DNA of 64,000 nucleotides from Osedax fenrisi (GCA_964019155.1 OZ025243.1:12193444-12257443); one strand, 5' to 3'; numbered from the stretch's first letter, positions 12,400-24,637 are shown. Notes: generated by a model from the letters alone, not told the origin. Numbers and translations are program-made.

Positions 12400-12580
12400 C
12401 AGTGTATATAGAGGTGTATATAGCGGTGTATATATCAGGTTTATAGCGGTGTATATAGCAGTGTATATGGGGTGTATATACTATATATAGTGGTGTATAT
12501 AGAGGAGTAATAATTATATATATATACACTATAATGTATACACTATATATTAGTATACTATATGACGCAGGTATAAGTCC
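12190..12580. repeat. Degenerate GTGTATATAG minisatellite with a central (TA)n core
   Basis: Units of about 12 bp (variants of GGTGTATATAGC) repeat on both sides of a (TA)n run at about 12339-12398. An open frame across it on the minus strand consists only of Tyr, Ile, Thr and His repeats and is a by-product of the array. Confidence 0.85.
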
Positions 12581-12639
12581 TATCCGGGTCAATAACATAG
12601 ATCTTTAAATAATATGTCCATGGATATTATATTTAATAA

Positions 12640-12790
12640 AACATCACCAGCTCTCGTTAAAACTAATGCATGTATGCCTTCATACATGATATCGGCTTCG
12701 AATTAGTATTAGAGCCATGTGGTTTTAAGTTAAAACTTCATCTAAGTTCCTGGATTGGATTAAAGGACTCCACATAAATAAAAATAACAA
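12640..12790 (+). mobile_element. SINE fragment (body and tail)
   Basis: The stretch from GCTCTCGTTAAAACTAATG through AGAGCCATGTGG and CATCTAAGTTCCTGGATTGG to AAAGGACTCCAC and an AAATAACAATAA tail matches the body of the full SINE at 52427-52733. The tRNA-derived head is missing, so this copy is 5'-truncated. Confidence 0.85.
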
Positions 12791-13060
12791 TAATATATAT
12801 ATATATATATACATATATTATCTAGATCAAGTGGAATAAACGATAAGAATAATCGATGCAATAAACTACCCACTAATATATGTATTATTCGTATACTTCA
12901 TTTGAATACTTTAAATGTAAACATATTATAATATTTATTATGATATTATAAATTTAATAATTATTAAAGATTATATATACTCTATAGATATATAACGTAA
13001 GAAACATGTACACATTAATGATATGTTAATGTGTACCAAGGGTACGTATGTATACGTGTC

Positions 13061-13108
<48 letters not shown>

Positions 13109-13566
13109 TACGTAAGCATGTCATATGAGCGATCACTATTTTTTATAAAACTTTTTATTAAAACTTATAGGTTAACGGATGTATAATAGCATTATATATC
13201 ATTATATATAATGACACTTGTGTTAATATATCACGCTTTTTGTATATATATATATATATAAAATTCAAGTATTTTCTTTATTTATGTAATATATATATAT
13301 ATATATATATTATATAAATTTTACATATCTAATATATATATATATATACAATTTAATAACATATTTTTATAATTATCGCATAATCACCAAGTTATATAGT
13401 ATAGCTATAGTATAATATTATTAAAAAATATAAAAAATAATATATATTAAAAAATACATAAATAATAGTTTAAATAAGAAAAAATAAATAAAAAATAATT
13501 CAGATTTTAAATTGTATTTGTATTTTTTATATCAATTTGAAAAAAGTATGTATTGTCAAAAATGTA

Positions 13567-13600
<34 letters not shown>

Positions 13601-13740
13601 AAAAATAAAATAAAATTGACAGACGATATAAATATAAAATACATAAAAATACAAATATTTACACAGGCTTTGCAATTAACATATATGTTATATATATATA
13701 TATGTTACTTTAGTCATATAAATCTATAGTATCACTTGTA
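12791..13740. other. AT-rich spacer with several (TA)n runs
   Basis: (TA)n runs lie near 13070-13105, 13290-13310, 13567-13593 and elsewhere. No ORF or structural RNA recognised. Confidence 0.55.
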
Positions 13741-13905
13741 GAGGGCTTAATATGATTGAAGTGTATTGGGTTGCGCAATACCAATCAATGTTGGATATAA
13801 TGACATATCAAGACTATAAATAGCAGAAATATAATATTTATAAAGAATAGAATAATGTATAGATCTTAATAGCGGGGGGAGGGTATTATATAGTATACCC
13901 CCCCC
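13741..13905 (-). pseudogene. L2-like LINE C-terminal fragment
   Basis: The minus-strand frame contains LYNTLPPLLRSIHYS followed by ILYKYYISAIYS, the decayed form of the W-N-S-L-P-P-x-x-R-S-I end of L2-type ORF2. About 50 codons survive. Its 5' edge falls in a G/C homopolymer hairpin at 13874-13908. Confidence 0.65.
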
Positions 13906-13908
13906 CCC
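13874..13908. repeat. G-run / C-run hairpin
   Basis: GGGGGGAGGGTAT is followed after a short AT loop by GTATACC and a run of 11 C. The two arms pair almost completely. A second C run of about 10 lies at 36477-36487. Confidence 0.8.
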
Positions 13909-14219
13909 ACTTTTAAAAGTGTGTGTTAAAAACATGTCCCCTTATGACACCCCTACTCATATACCCTATATAGTATATGATATCATGTGCTCTCTGTTCT
14001 CTCAATGTTTACTGGCACTTAATAAACTAAATACATCCATAACGCTTACTTTCAATACTATAGTATTGATGTATGCATTATGTATACATTATGTATACAT
14101 TATGTATACATTACCTATTAAACTATCAAATATTACTTGCTATCAACTTTCATTATTCCGCCTAATAACTAATATTATAAAATACAAATATTACTAAATT
14201 ATTTTAAATCATCTGTTAA

Positions 14220-15860
14220 TTATGATCCTTTATCTCATATAAACCATGACAATAATTATCAATTGGTAATATTAATAATATTAACATTATTAATCACAAT
14301 ACCTATTTTGAAAATAATAATGATTCTCTAAACTTTGGAAACGTACCGACACAACTTAAACACGCAATAGTAAATCCCAATAAATCCCATTAAATACAAA
14401 TTAATTAGACATCAATTATCTATCAATCATATATCAAACAATATCTCCCTATTTCAATTACCTAAAATAGCTAAACTTTTAGAAAAAGTTATATATTGTC
14501 AACTTTATAATTACTTACATACTAACTAACTAATAGATAACTATCAAAGTGCATATCGTTTACATCACCGTACAGAAACTTCTGTATACAGTATAGTATA
14601 GTATACTATATGTTATTGATAATATTATTAAATCTCTTGATATTAATACTATATCTAATTACTCCTTCTCGACTTATCTTAGATAAGTTATCGATAGCAG
14701 ATCTGCTGCATTTGTTACTCTAAACCACCTTATATTAATGAAAAAATTAATTGATATCGGTCTAACTAAAAAAGCTAGAAGACTTCTGATTTGATGATAT
14801 CATCTCGAATCGTAAATTCTCTGTAAAAACTGGAAACCACTATTATCAACATTATTATTATAAAATAATTAAAAACAGGTGTACCTCAATGTTCTGTATT
14901 TAAACCTATTCTGTTTCTTATTTATATCATATCGATTTCTAGTGTCATTAGAAATTATAAACATATCTAATATCATCTTTATGCTGACGATATACTTCTA
15001 TAGAAGTACTATATATATATATAGAGTACTTAATCTCAACACAGTCTATCTCATCGTAATGGGTTAAACAACTGTTCAAATGATATACAGATTTAGATAA
15101 CCAATAATAAGTTTAGTGTAAACACGTCATAATTTGAATAAATTAACATTCGTAACTATTTCCGATTATATTAATTAATAATATAATAATTGATCCTAGT
15201 TCCAAATTGAAATATCTAGGAATAATTATTGACCACGATATGTCGCTGAATCAACAAATTCAAAGTATATGTATTAAATCTAACCATAACCTATATAATA
15301 TTCAGTATATACGTAAATATATAAATAATAATATAACTTATATATAACTTATAAGTTATATATAATATATATTTTTTAATTAATTATTTAGTTTTGTCGT
15401 CAATTTATTACTGTAACTCTATATTAATTGGACTCCCTAAATCTACTATATTACCTATTAATCGTATTATCATATCAGCTGTGAGAACTATATATCGGCA
15501 ACCACGCGAGGATCACTCAAGTGCCACCTTAAAGATGAAATCACTTAAGATATTCTCAACCTCAGAACGTAATGAAAAAATAGTACTGTGTATCGCTCAC
15601 AAGGCCATTACTACACATCAGCCCGAATATATACGATATTCACTCCAATTGATACAACCTCTTAGAACAACAAGATCTACTGAGGATGTCTTACGATTTG
15701 AAGTAGGCGTCCCCAATCTAACACGTACGACAAAGCGTGCTTTTTCGTAAGCTCTTCCTCGACTATGGAATCCTATTCCTAGTTAACGAACGAATTCCAC
15801 GTTATAGAATTCTATAAGCTACATTATAAACTGTACAACGTTTACAAATAACCTTGTAGA
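14220..15860 (+). pseudogene. L2-like LINE ORF2 remnant, RT domain
   Basis: Plus-strand pieces in order: QLKHAIVNP (about 14350), LPKIAKLLEKVIYCQLYNYL (14460-14520), QSAYRLHHRTETSV (14545-14585), a decayed region of the first catalytic motif, GVPQCSVFKPILFLIY (14880-14925), YHLYADDILL (14970-15000, intact YADD), KLKYLGIIIDHDMSL (15207-15250) and then 15394-15750 with YCNSILIGLP and VRTIYRQPREDHSSAT. Frame changes and stops separate the pieces. PRLWNPIPS at 15750-15785 marks the C-terminus. The endonuclease domain was not recognised, so the element is 5'-truncated or too decayed there. Confidence 0.88.
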
Positions 15861-16547
15861 ATATTTATTAAATCATTAATTAATAATTCGTATTATTTTG
15901 ATATATTAATTACTTTTATACCTATATTTCCTTTTGGTTATTTTTTTTTTTATTAACAAAACACTTAATGGCACTCGTGATTCATTTACATGCGATATTC
16001 ATCATACACTAATTAATATTTATTAAAATTATTTAATTTTTTTTTAATTTTTATAATAATAATTATTAATTATAATTAATCACATAATTGTAATACATGT
16101 ATGTTTATCTAATTGTCTATATGATATACATATACATTTAGAAGACCAACTAAATCCAATAAAAAATTAATAAATATTATTTTTTAAATAATAATAATTT
16201 TTTTTCAATATTTAAAATAGTATATACTTATATTATATAATATAAGTCTAGGTATGTTATTAATATTTCTACATATTTTATTAATATATAGTAAACATTT
16301 TAAATAAAATAATGCAATATTACTAAAGTAGATAGAATTATAGTGAGCGTACAGTGTACGTCGTATACTCTTAAAAGAGATGGTACTTTGAAGAACAAAC
16401 CATATAGATATCTCGAAGAACCAAAAGTCAACTCCAAAGAACAAAATTAAAAAAAAGTATACATGGTACAACAAATTATTTTGTATAAATAGATTTTAAA
16501 ATTATTAATTACAAGTTATTGTTAATTGGATATTTTAAAATAAATGA

Positions 16548-16591
<44 letters not shown>

Positions 16592-16650
16592 TAATATAAT
16601 GCATTATAAATTATAATTTTATAAATTTATAATGCATTATAATGTATTGA
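15861..16650. other. LINE 3' flank and AT-rich spacer
   Basis: Poly-T/poly-A stretches and a (TA)n run at 16552-16586. A GTACAGTGTACGTCGTATAC word sits near 16350. A 89-codon minus ORF across 16205-16474 is hydrophobic and AT-driven, with no motif. Confidence 0.5.
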
Positions 16651-16654
16651 TAGA

Positions 16655-16865
16655 TGGGGTATCCCACTACCAGTATTTCCGGAAATAATGTATGAAAATT
16701 GAGGCTAAAAAGCTATTTTCTAGCAAATTGTAGTACCCCCTTACTTTCCGGAAACTTGCCGGAAATATAGATACTTTAAAGGGATATATCCAACTAAAAG
16801 TTGATAGAAAATCGCAAAAAATGTCCGGATATTATTTTAGGAAATATTGATAGTGGGATACTCAA
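16655..16865. mobile_element. Short TIR element with TTTCCGGAAA motifs, copy 1
   Basis: The left end GGGGTATCCCACTACCAGTA is inverted at the right end (TATTGATAGTGGGATACTC). TTTCCGGAAA-type palindromes lie just inside both ends and again in the middle, where TAAAGGGATATATCC repeats the terminal word. A second copy is at 53287-53509 with the same internal order. No ORF. About 210 bp, so MITE-like. Confidence 0.75.
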
Positions 16866-16889
16866 ATTGTATTGATATGTTTCAAATAA

Positions 16890-16894
16890 ATTAT

Positions 16895-16935
<41 letters not shown>

Positions 16936-17120
16936 TTAAAGGGTAGTATTATAGGGTAGTTAATAAAGTAAGCTAGGCCAGTTCAAGTAATTATCTATGT
17001 TTTTGTTTTTTTTAAATATGTGTGTATGCGTGTGTATGTGTGTGTGCAATACGCACTGCGTGTACGTATATGTACAATTTTGCATGTATATATATATATA
17101 ATATATATTATATGTTGTAA

Positions 17121-17180
<60 letters not shown>
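16890..17180. repeat. (TA)n and (GT)n microsatellite cluster
   Basis: (TA)n at 16898-16930 and 17125-17178, with TGTGTATG-type repeats at 17010-17060. It forms the 5' border of the LINE that follows; the true 5' end of that element may be hidden or lost here. Confidence 0.9.
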
Positions 17181-17220
17181 ATACGTACGTAAGTAAGTGA
17201 TTGTTACGTACGAAATTTAA

Positions 17221-18240
17221 ATTGTATGCAGATTTCAGTATGACTGTATACATATATGTTCAGAATGTAATACTAATTTAAAGGATACATTTATAACATG
17301 TGATTGTGGCTATGCTATTCATCATGACTGTTTATATAAAACTGATATTTTACCAAATGATTTTTCGAATATAGCACAATCTAAATATGCATTTCATATA
17401 CTTAATTCACCATGTTTCAAATTTACATGTAAAATGTGTCTTACTACTGGTAATAAAACTAATAAAGATGATGATGATAATATGGTTAATTCTCAAAATA
17501 GTTTATCTAATTTATCCAATAAGATTATTGAAATACACAATATGATATGTGTGAATAGTAAAGTCAATAATAACAATCATAGTAATGCTAATACAATAAC
17601 TAATTCTAATAATTCAATTCCTTCTTTCTCTGATATTCTTAAAACATCAACCAATGCTTCTAACTCTGTAAATAATACCAATACTAACCGAAACATACAA
17701 CCACCTATTATTCCTTCTATAGTTATTGAAAATGTGTCATCTTCTAATAGAAATATTGAGTATATTAAAAAACTTTTTACTACTGCTGATATTGATCCTA
17801 ACACTATAATGCAAATCACATTTCGTTCACATTTCTGTAATATTATTCTAAGTTCTCCATGTGCTAGTAATTCACTACTTCGATCACGTTCTCTGTTAGC
17901 TGGTTCTAAATTATATGATAAATTATTTATCAGACCATATCTTGATATGAAAGATGTCAAAGTAGGCAGATTATATTATCATGTTTTTAAAAGTAATCTA
18001 TTACCTGGATATAAGTCTATTTTTAATAATAGATCTAATAAATATGAATTACGCAAACTAATCATACTTAATGATAAAACTTCAATTGATTGGAAATCAA
18101 ATGACTATACCCCTTCGTCTGATGAAATTATTACATGGAAGAATTATTTTTCAACATTAGAATTTCTAATAAAAAATCTAATGATTCAGTTGATACATGA
18201 CTATTTAATTATAATAATTCTAATAGATGTATATTACTAA
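17221..18240 (+). CDS. LINE ORF1 protein with PHD-like zinc finger
   Basis: The frame is open from a TAA at 17218 to TAA at 18238-18240; the first ATG is at 17434, but the zinc finger lies upstream of it, so the real start is probably 5' of 17220 and lost. At 17242-17450 the protein shows C-I-H-I-C-S-E-C, then TCDCGYAIHHDC, then CFKFTCKMC: a C4HC3-like spacing of a PHD finger. After it comes a low-complexity Asn/Ser-rich stretch and, from about 17740, a compact domain with RNIEYIKKLF and FRSHFCNIILSSP. In CR1-like LINEs the ORF1 product is thought to bind RNA and package the element; that role is assumed here. It overlaps ORF2 by about 40 bp; the last 25 codons look less natural than the neighbouring frame (NKKSNDSVDT-stop at 18198), so a frameshift near 18160 is likely. 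Confidence 0.75.
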   Translation: MVCRFQYDCIHICSECNTNLKDTFITCDCGYAIHHDCLYKTDILPNDFSNIAQSKYAFHILNSPCFKFTCKMCLTTGNKTNKDDDDNMVNSQNSLSNLSNKIIEIHNMICVNSKVNNNNHSNANTITNSNNSIPSFSDILKTSTNASNSVNNTNTNRNIQPPIIPSIVIENVSSSNRNIEYIKKLFTTADIDPNTIMQITFRSHFCNIILSSPCASNSLLRSRSLLAGSKLYDKLFIRPYLDMKDVKVGRLYYHVFKSNLLPGYKSIFNNRSNKYELRKLIILNDKTSIDWKSNDYTPSSDEIITWKNYFSTLEFLIKNLMIQLIHDYLIIIILIDVYY

Positions 18241-21018
18241 ATTGCCGTTCTCTTTCTGCAAATGTTGATCTTATTTTAGATGTCATAACTGATATCAAAC
18301 CTTCTATTTGTTTTTTTACTGACACTTGGCTACATTCATCTGACACTTCTACGACAGCACAATTTCCATCTAATTTTACGTTTATTCATAGAACTAGAGA
18401 TAATAATAGAACCGGTGGGGGAATTGGAATATTAGTAAACAATGATTATTTTATAATCGAGTCTTATAAACTTCTTGATTTACATAGCTGCGAGTCTATG
18501 GTTGCTTGCATTTCTTCGAATGGAATAAAGCTTAATAGTATAGTTATTTATAGACCACCAAATAATTATGAACATTCTATATTTTTTGATGAATTTTTTG
18601 AATTAATTTTAAATTCGGATCCTAAAAACACAATCATTGTTGGTGATCTAAACTATCACTTCAATTCTTCACTCACTCCTCATTCTGATTTTCGTGATAT
18701 TTCTGACACGTTATCACTTATTCAACATATTTCTTTCCCTACTCATATAAAAAGTAATATTATTGACTATATTTTTACTAACTCTTCAGTCAGCTTGATT
18801 TCCAAAACATATTGCCATTCCCTTGTTTCTGACCACTTTGCCATTGTATTCGATTTAGTTACTCAATAGTCACAATCTGAATCAAATATAGGTTCATATC
18901 GTAGATTATCTTCAATTGATATTCCTAATTTTTCCAATGATTTTAATGAACTTCTTTTCCCTGGTATAGACATTTCACAAATGAATGATATACTATCAGT
19001 ATTATTAGACGCACATGCTCCTTTAGTTATTCCAAAGAGATCAAATTATCATAAAGCTCCATGGTATAATAGAAATCTTGCTAAACTTAAACGTACAACC
19101 AGGTGCCACGAAAGAACTTTCTTAAAATATAGATCTGAAATATCTTATAATGCTTACCGAAATGCACGATCTGAATACAGAAGTTCCATTAAAGAATTGA
19201 AAATAAGATATATTAAGAGTAAAATATCAAGTTTATCTATTAACTCTCGACAATTCTTTAATTTTACAAATAATCTTACTGGTAGGAAGCAAAAACCAAG
19301 TTTACCTAACTTACCTAAAGAAATAATATGTTATGAATTTATTAAATATTTTCATGATAAAATTACTTCAGTTTGTGAATATATTAAATCTGAAAAAAAA
19401 TAAATTTGGAAATAAACTCAATCCACTAGCTTCAATCTTTATTCCTTATTCAGATTCAAATTTAACATATAGTTTTAACAGTTTCAATATGACATCAACA
19501 ATGGAAGTATATCAATTAATTACTTCTTTAACTTCAACTAGTCCAAGTGATAGTATTCCTATTAGCCTAATTAAAAAACTTGCACCTATTCTGGCTCCAT
19601 ATTATTTTTCTATTGTTAATTTTTCTCTTTACAGCTCCATATTTCCTGACGTTTTTAAACATGCTGAAATAACTCCATTATTGAAAAAAAACTAATTTAG
19701 ATTGCAATAAACTTTCTAATTATAGACCTATATCACAATTGCCATTACTGAGTAAGATAATTGAGAAGATTGTTTGTAGACAAATTATAGAGTACCTACT
19801 GTTCCATAATCTTTTTGATGAATACCAAAATGCATATAGACCAGGCCATAGTACTGAAACTACACTACTCAAGATCTCTGATGATATACTCAAATATTTA
19901 GATAATTCTGATTCCGTACAATTAATACTTCTTGATCTTTCGTGTGCTTTCGATAGTTTAGACCACAGTATTATTATTGATAGAATTAAATCTATTGGGT
20001 TTACTGGCTCATCTTTAGACTGGATTATTTCTTATTTATCAAATAGAACGTATTCTATAAACATAAAAAATTATATTCACCTATTGGAAAATTACGGTAT
20101 GGAGTACCACAAGGCTCTGTTCTGGGCCCCCTTTTATTTTCTATATATATTGTATCTCTTTCTTTAGTTATCAAGAATTTCTCTAATATTCATTATACAA
20201 TATATGCAGATGACATACAATTATACTTTAAAGTAAATAAACAGAGTAATACAGAGTTAAATGATTGTATTGAACAAGTTAGGAGATGGCTCATTTTTAA
20301 TAATGTATTCCCTAATTCATCCAAAACTAAACTTATTAATATCACAACTAAATCATGTATTTTCCCTACTGTACTATTTGACTCTACTATTATAGAACCT
20401 AGTGAGTACGTTACATCACTTTGAGTTACATTAGATTCTAAACTTTCATTCTCACGATTCATCTCATCTATTTGTAAATCTGCAAATTACAACTTATATA
20501 ATATTCGTAAAATAAGGAAATACCTAACTGTAACTTCTACAATGACGTTAGTGCAATCACTAGTTATATCTAGATTACGTTATTGTAATAGCATTACTAT
20601 TCATTCAAATAAGAATATTTATGACAGAGTAGACAGGGTAATAAAATGTTCAATTAGATTAATATATAATCTAAAAAGGAATGACCATATTATTGTTAAG
20701 AATATTTTAAATGGCCCAAAATGGTTTAACCATGATAATATGACTAAATTTAAGTTACTCTGCATAATGCATAAAACATTATTATTCTGTACCCCAAACT
20801 ACCTCAAAAATATATTTATTAGGGAAGTGAAGATAAATCCGCGTAAGCAATATGATGAAATGTACAAGGTTCCTTCGATACAATTTAAAAGATTAATGAA
20901 AAGATCAATAAGCTGGAGTGCCCCTACGCTGTGGAATGACTTACCACGAAACATACGAAACCTGAGAAATCATTCAACATTCAAGATTAATCTAAAAAAT
21001 TATTTAATTAAATTATAA
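18201..21018 (+). pseudogene. LINE ORF2: endonuclease and reverse transcriptase, five disablements
   Basis: Endonuclease: LLNCRSLSANVD (18234-18270), FTDTW, GGGIGILVN, IVIYRPPNN, VGDLNYHFN (GDxN motif), IIDYIFTN and SDHFAIVF (catalytic SDH, about 18830). Linker: HKAPWYN (about 19050). RT: YRPISQLPLLSKIIEKIV (19725-19770), RPGHSTETTLL, LLDLSCAFDSLDHS (19927-19968), YGVPQGSVLGP (20098-20130), YTIYADDIQLY (20194-20226, intact YADD) and C-terminal APTLWNDLPRNIRN (20920-20965). About 940 codons, normal length for the group. Breaks: TAG at 18867, frameshifts in A-runs near 19391-19398, 19684-19692 and 20064-20069, and TGA at 20422. Few substitutions otherwise, so the copy is young or the frameshifts are sequencing errors. 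Confidence 0.9.
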
Positions 21019-21180
21019 TTATAAACATATATATATATATATATATATTAATATATATATATATATTTATTTTAGTTATTTATCGTTTCTGTTATTTTCT
21101 TTTCGTTTACACTTGTGAGATTGAAAAATGTACAAGTGTATAAATAAATAAATTACTTACTTAATTATATATGGTGTATG

Positions 21181-21259
21181 CATAGAGCTATAGCTCTATA
21201 GAGAGAAAGCTTTCTCTCTAGCTCTATGGTTGTATGCATAGAGAACTTCGTTCTCTATG
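21181..21259. repeat. Cluster of three perfect hairpins
   Basis: ATAGAGCTATAGCTCTAT (21182-21199) is an 18-bp perfect palindrome. It abuts a 22-bp perfect palindrome centred on AAGCTT (21199-21220). CATAGAGAAC-TTC-GTTCTCTATG (21237-21259) is a 10-bp stem with a 3-base loop. GCTCTATGGTTGTATG and CTCTATGGTTGTATG follow the second and third hairpins, so the block is also a direct repeat. Confidence 0.85.
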
Positions 21260-23223
21260 GTTGTATGTGTATATATATACATTTATGTACGTGCGATGCA
21301 CGTCGTGCATGCGTATATATGTGTACGTGTATGCGCGTGTGTGTAAGCGTATATGTACGTACATATTCGTGTTCTGTGATATAGTTAAATTAACTATTTA
21401 TACGTGTATTAAATGAATACGATTCAAGTAAATATTATCATGTATACGCATATCAACATCGCTTTTTACGTGGCATATCTCATTGTTATTTATACATTAG
21501 ATACGCTTACGATACGCTGTACATCGGTCCCGTTATCGCTCCTCGGCTCTTTATGTATAAATAACTCATAAAAACGATTTCATATAAACTATGCGATCGC
21601 ACTTTGACCTCGAGATAAAAAAACTGCACAAACTGGACCGAACGACGACCGCGCACCGCACGTCAATCATAACGCCCGCACCGGGTACGCTAAGTTCATT
21701 TTTTATTCTCTCGACCAATCGTCGAATTTTTATCTGGGTCGTTGATATTGACCGTGGAATGAGTGAGTAGTTTATTCGTATTTTAGACCGTGTGTTTATT
21801 TATAAATTACGACTATATATATATATACGCGCCGATAAAAATTCAGACTATGAAAGCCTTATATATTGTTTATAGTGTTAATAGATAGTCTATTGTTTAT
21901 AGTGTTAATGTAGGTTACGTAATGCTGAGCTTACATAGCTTACCTGACGAGAGATTGTTATTGCATAATTATAATTATACAATAAAATAAAATAGGACCA
22001 TTTCGAAATGTTACATTAATGTATGCCATCAACGTTACATTAATATATTATTTAACTTACTATCCATTAATTAATCGTATAAATGATTTTCATAATGTAA
22101 TACATCTACACGTGTATGTATATATTCATGTAAGTCTATATATAGCCTACACATAACATAGTGATGCTACATCTATATTATAGCATACTCGTTATATTTT
22201 ATGAATGTGATATTTCAAAGGTTAGAAACACCCTAAGTTCGCCCTAAATTATATCTATGGATTTTTGTGTTGTTTTTAAAACCTGTTTTTGTATTGTATA
22301 TAATCAGGGATATATAATAAATACTCCCTGATATAATAAAATATTTGAAATGAGTGAATATTGAGTACATATGTAATGTCACTATAGACACTATATATAA
22401 ACTATAGTCTTATATATAACAAGTAATCTCTATCAATAGTTAATTTAGCAGAACAATAAAGACAATTATATAACAACAACTTCGAAACTATTTAAAACTC
22501 AAAACTCAAAAATCTAATAATCTAAAAATTCCAACTAAAATAAGTATATATATACCCTTATAGGGTTGGTGACTTATATATAATGGTATACAATATCCCA
22601 TATATACAATTATTGATGATATTATACATGTATTATATGATTAATCAATTATAATGTATACATTATGCGATATGCGATAGTTTCGTAAAAATACTATAAT
22701 TATTAATAGGTAGGACTTTAAATACATATAATAAATAAACAAATATTTAATAATTATAAATATAATTATCTAATATATTATCCCTTAATATTAGAAATAG
22801 CCCGTAATATGGCACATCATTGACAATGATAATAGATAATATTATAATATATATGTTTTTATCCTTTCTTGCTTTCAATGTTTGTATCTATCTATTATTA
22901 TTGTTATATATATATATATATATATAAATATTATATATAACAACTTATAAGTAGCATAATATTTAAAACACATTCTAGAATAGTGCTTGTCATTATATTA
23001 GTGTATAACAAATCCTCCTCATCATCATCATCACAAGCGTACAGATATTGAGCTGAATACTTGCGACATAAGAAAGAGAGATGACCTAGATAAAGCGAAC
23101 AATACACTAGTGACGGAGACAATGCCTACCTACTATCACGTGATCATTATTACTATAGTAAGACAATGTAAACCTCGCAGAAGATAAGATCGGGTATAGT
23201 GTCCATTCATCAATGCTAATATA

Positions 23224-23260
<37 letters not shown>

Positions 23261-23384
23261 TGTAGATAAGTATACTTGTTAATAGAGTATATGCATTTTA
23301 ATATGATTTAGAATATAATGTTAAAACTGATGTAGGAAACCTATAGGTATATTCTAAATATTCTAATTGTTCTAAAATCTATTC
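21260..23384. other. Unassigned region with a local CpG-richer island
   Basis: 21590-21780 is clearly richer in CG dinucleotides than its surroundings (CGAACGACGACCGCGCACCG and neighbours). No ORF crosses it. 22700-22930 and 23225-23260 are AT/(TA)n. (TCATCA)n lies at 23015-23033. A 63-codon minus ORF over the TCA repeat has no motif. No gene supported, although the CpG-richer part could be a promoter or non-coding exon. Confidence 0.45.
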
Positions 23385-23780
23385 TATTCTAATTATCAAT
23401 AACAATATGTTAGACCAGACTCAATTACCTTTGATTCGCTTATCAAACACAATAATATGTTTAAATGTAATTCTATTTTAAAATTGAATGAACTTATAAC
23501 TTTTAGAAAAATATTATTTTTACATAACCTCTTACATACTAACTATAACATTAATCTATAGAAACATTTTATTTTTAATAAAGACAAAACAAAATTTATT
23601 TGACCATTAATGAAAACTACGCAATTCCAAAACACCATTTTGTTAAAGGTCCTAAATACTATACTTATTTAATGATTAATAATTTATTAAAATTTAAAAA
23701 TGTATATACAAATTAAAAAAGTATTAAATAAATAATTTTTAAATAAATATTAGAAGTAAATAATATACACTTTTGTTTAC
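23385..23780 (+). pseudogene. Possible LINE ORF2 C-terminal remnant
   Basis: Plus-strand pieces ILKLNELITFRKILFLHNLL (about 23475-23535) and, in another frame, a stretch around 23610-23690 containing YAIPKHHFVKGPKYYTYL resemble the region between the RT thumb and the C-terminus of some LINEs. No catalytic motif remains. This is a weak call based on pattern only. Confidence 0.3.
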
Positions 23781-24386
23781 ATATATATAAATATTATTAC
23801 TATATATTTTAATATGTTGTATTTGTATTTTACCATTATAATAATTTGTAATATTTGCAATCGTCGTCGACAGGAAGATATTTCCATTGTCTCTGCTACT
23901 CCTTAATTTATTTCACATTTCACTATAGTTTATAGTTCATAGTTCATTCAAATATATGTTCTATTGTTCTATTGTTTCTCGTCAAACGTTCTAGAACAAT
24001 TTAATAATAAACCATACATGTTTTGAAAGTGTTTAACATGTATATATATATATACTTTTATGCAAAATAAATTAAAGTTATGAGGTTATGCAATTATTAA
24101 TAAATGAATCATTCATTTAATATGTATATATTACATAAACAAATAGTATGTTATGTTACGTCAGTAAACTAATATAGTATACTATACATAGTGTTCTAAT
24201 AATATATCGTAATGTATTATTATTCATACTACTAATAAATACTACTTATATACACTATAGGAGTGTAGGATTTGTTGTTCGGGGAGGCGGGGCTTTATAT
24301 TGTATAGACTTTATAAACACCTTATTATAACCGTATATATGCTATGTATAACACGATGATACATAGACGATACACAGACGATAGAC

Positions 24387-24429
<43 letters not shown>

Positions 24430-24481
24430 ATATATATATAGGTATACCTATTAATACAACCATCTACTCGCGGTGTTTAAG

Positions 24482-24551
<70 letters not shown>

Positions 24552-24637
24552 GGTATATATACTATAGTATTGACTGGTCAATGGAGAAGTCATAAATGTA
24601 ATTTATATAATAATAATTATGATTTTTTAATAATAAT
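23781..24637. other. AT-rich spacer with long (TA)n runs
   Basis: (TA)n at about 24393-24440 and 24486-24547, the latter more than 60 bases. Nothing else recognised. Confidence 0.6.

Larger units (their letters stand above)
17221..21165 (+). mobile_element. CR1/L2-group LINE, nearly complete
   Basis: The best-preserved retrotransposon in the window: an ORF1 with a PHD-like zinc finger (17221-18240), ORF2 with endonuclease and reverse transcriptase (18201-21018) and a 3' UTR ending near 21165 in AAATAAATAAATTACTTACT. The 5' end is at or within the (TA)n tract before 17220. The PHD finger in ORF1 is known from CR1-like elements. Target-site duplications were not identified. Confidence 0.88.

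Noticed and set aside
12188..12598. 136-codon minus ORF
   Set aside because: Composed of Tyr/Ile/Thr codons from the GTGTATATAG and TA repeats.
17577..17960. 127-codon minus ORF
   Set aside because: Antisense shadow of LINE ORF1, which has the zinc-finger and domain evidence.
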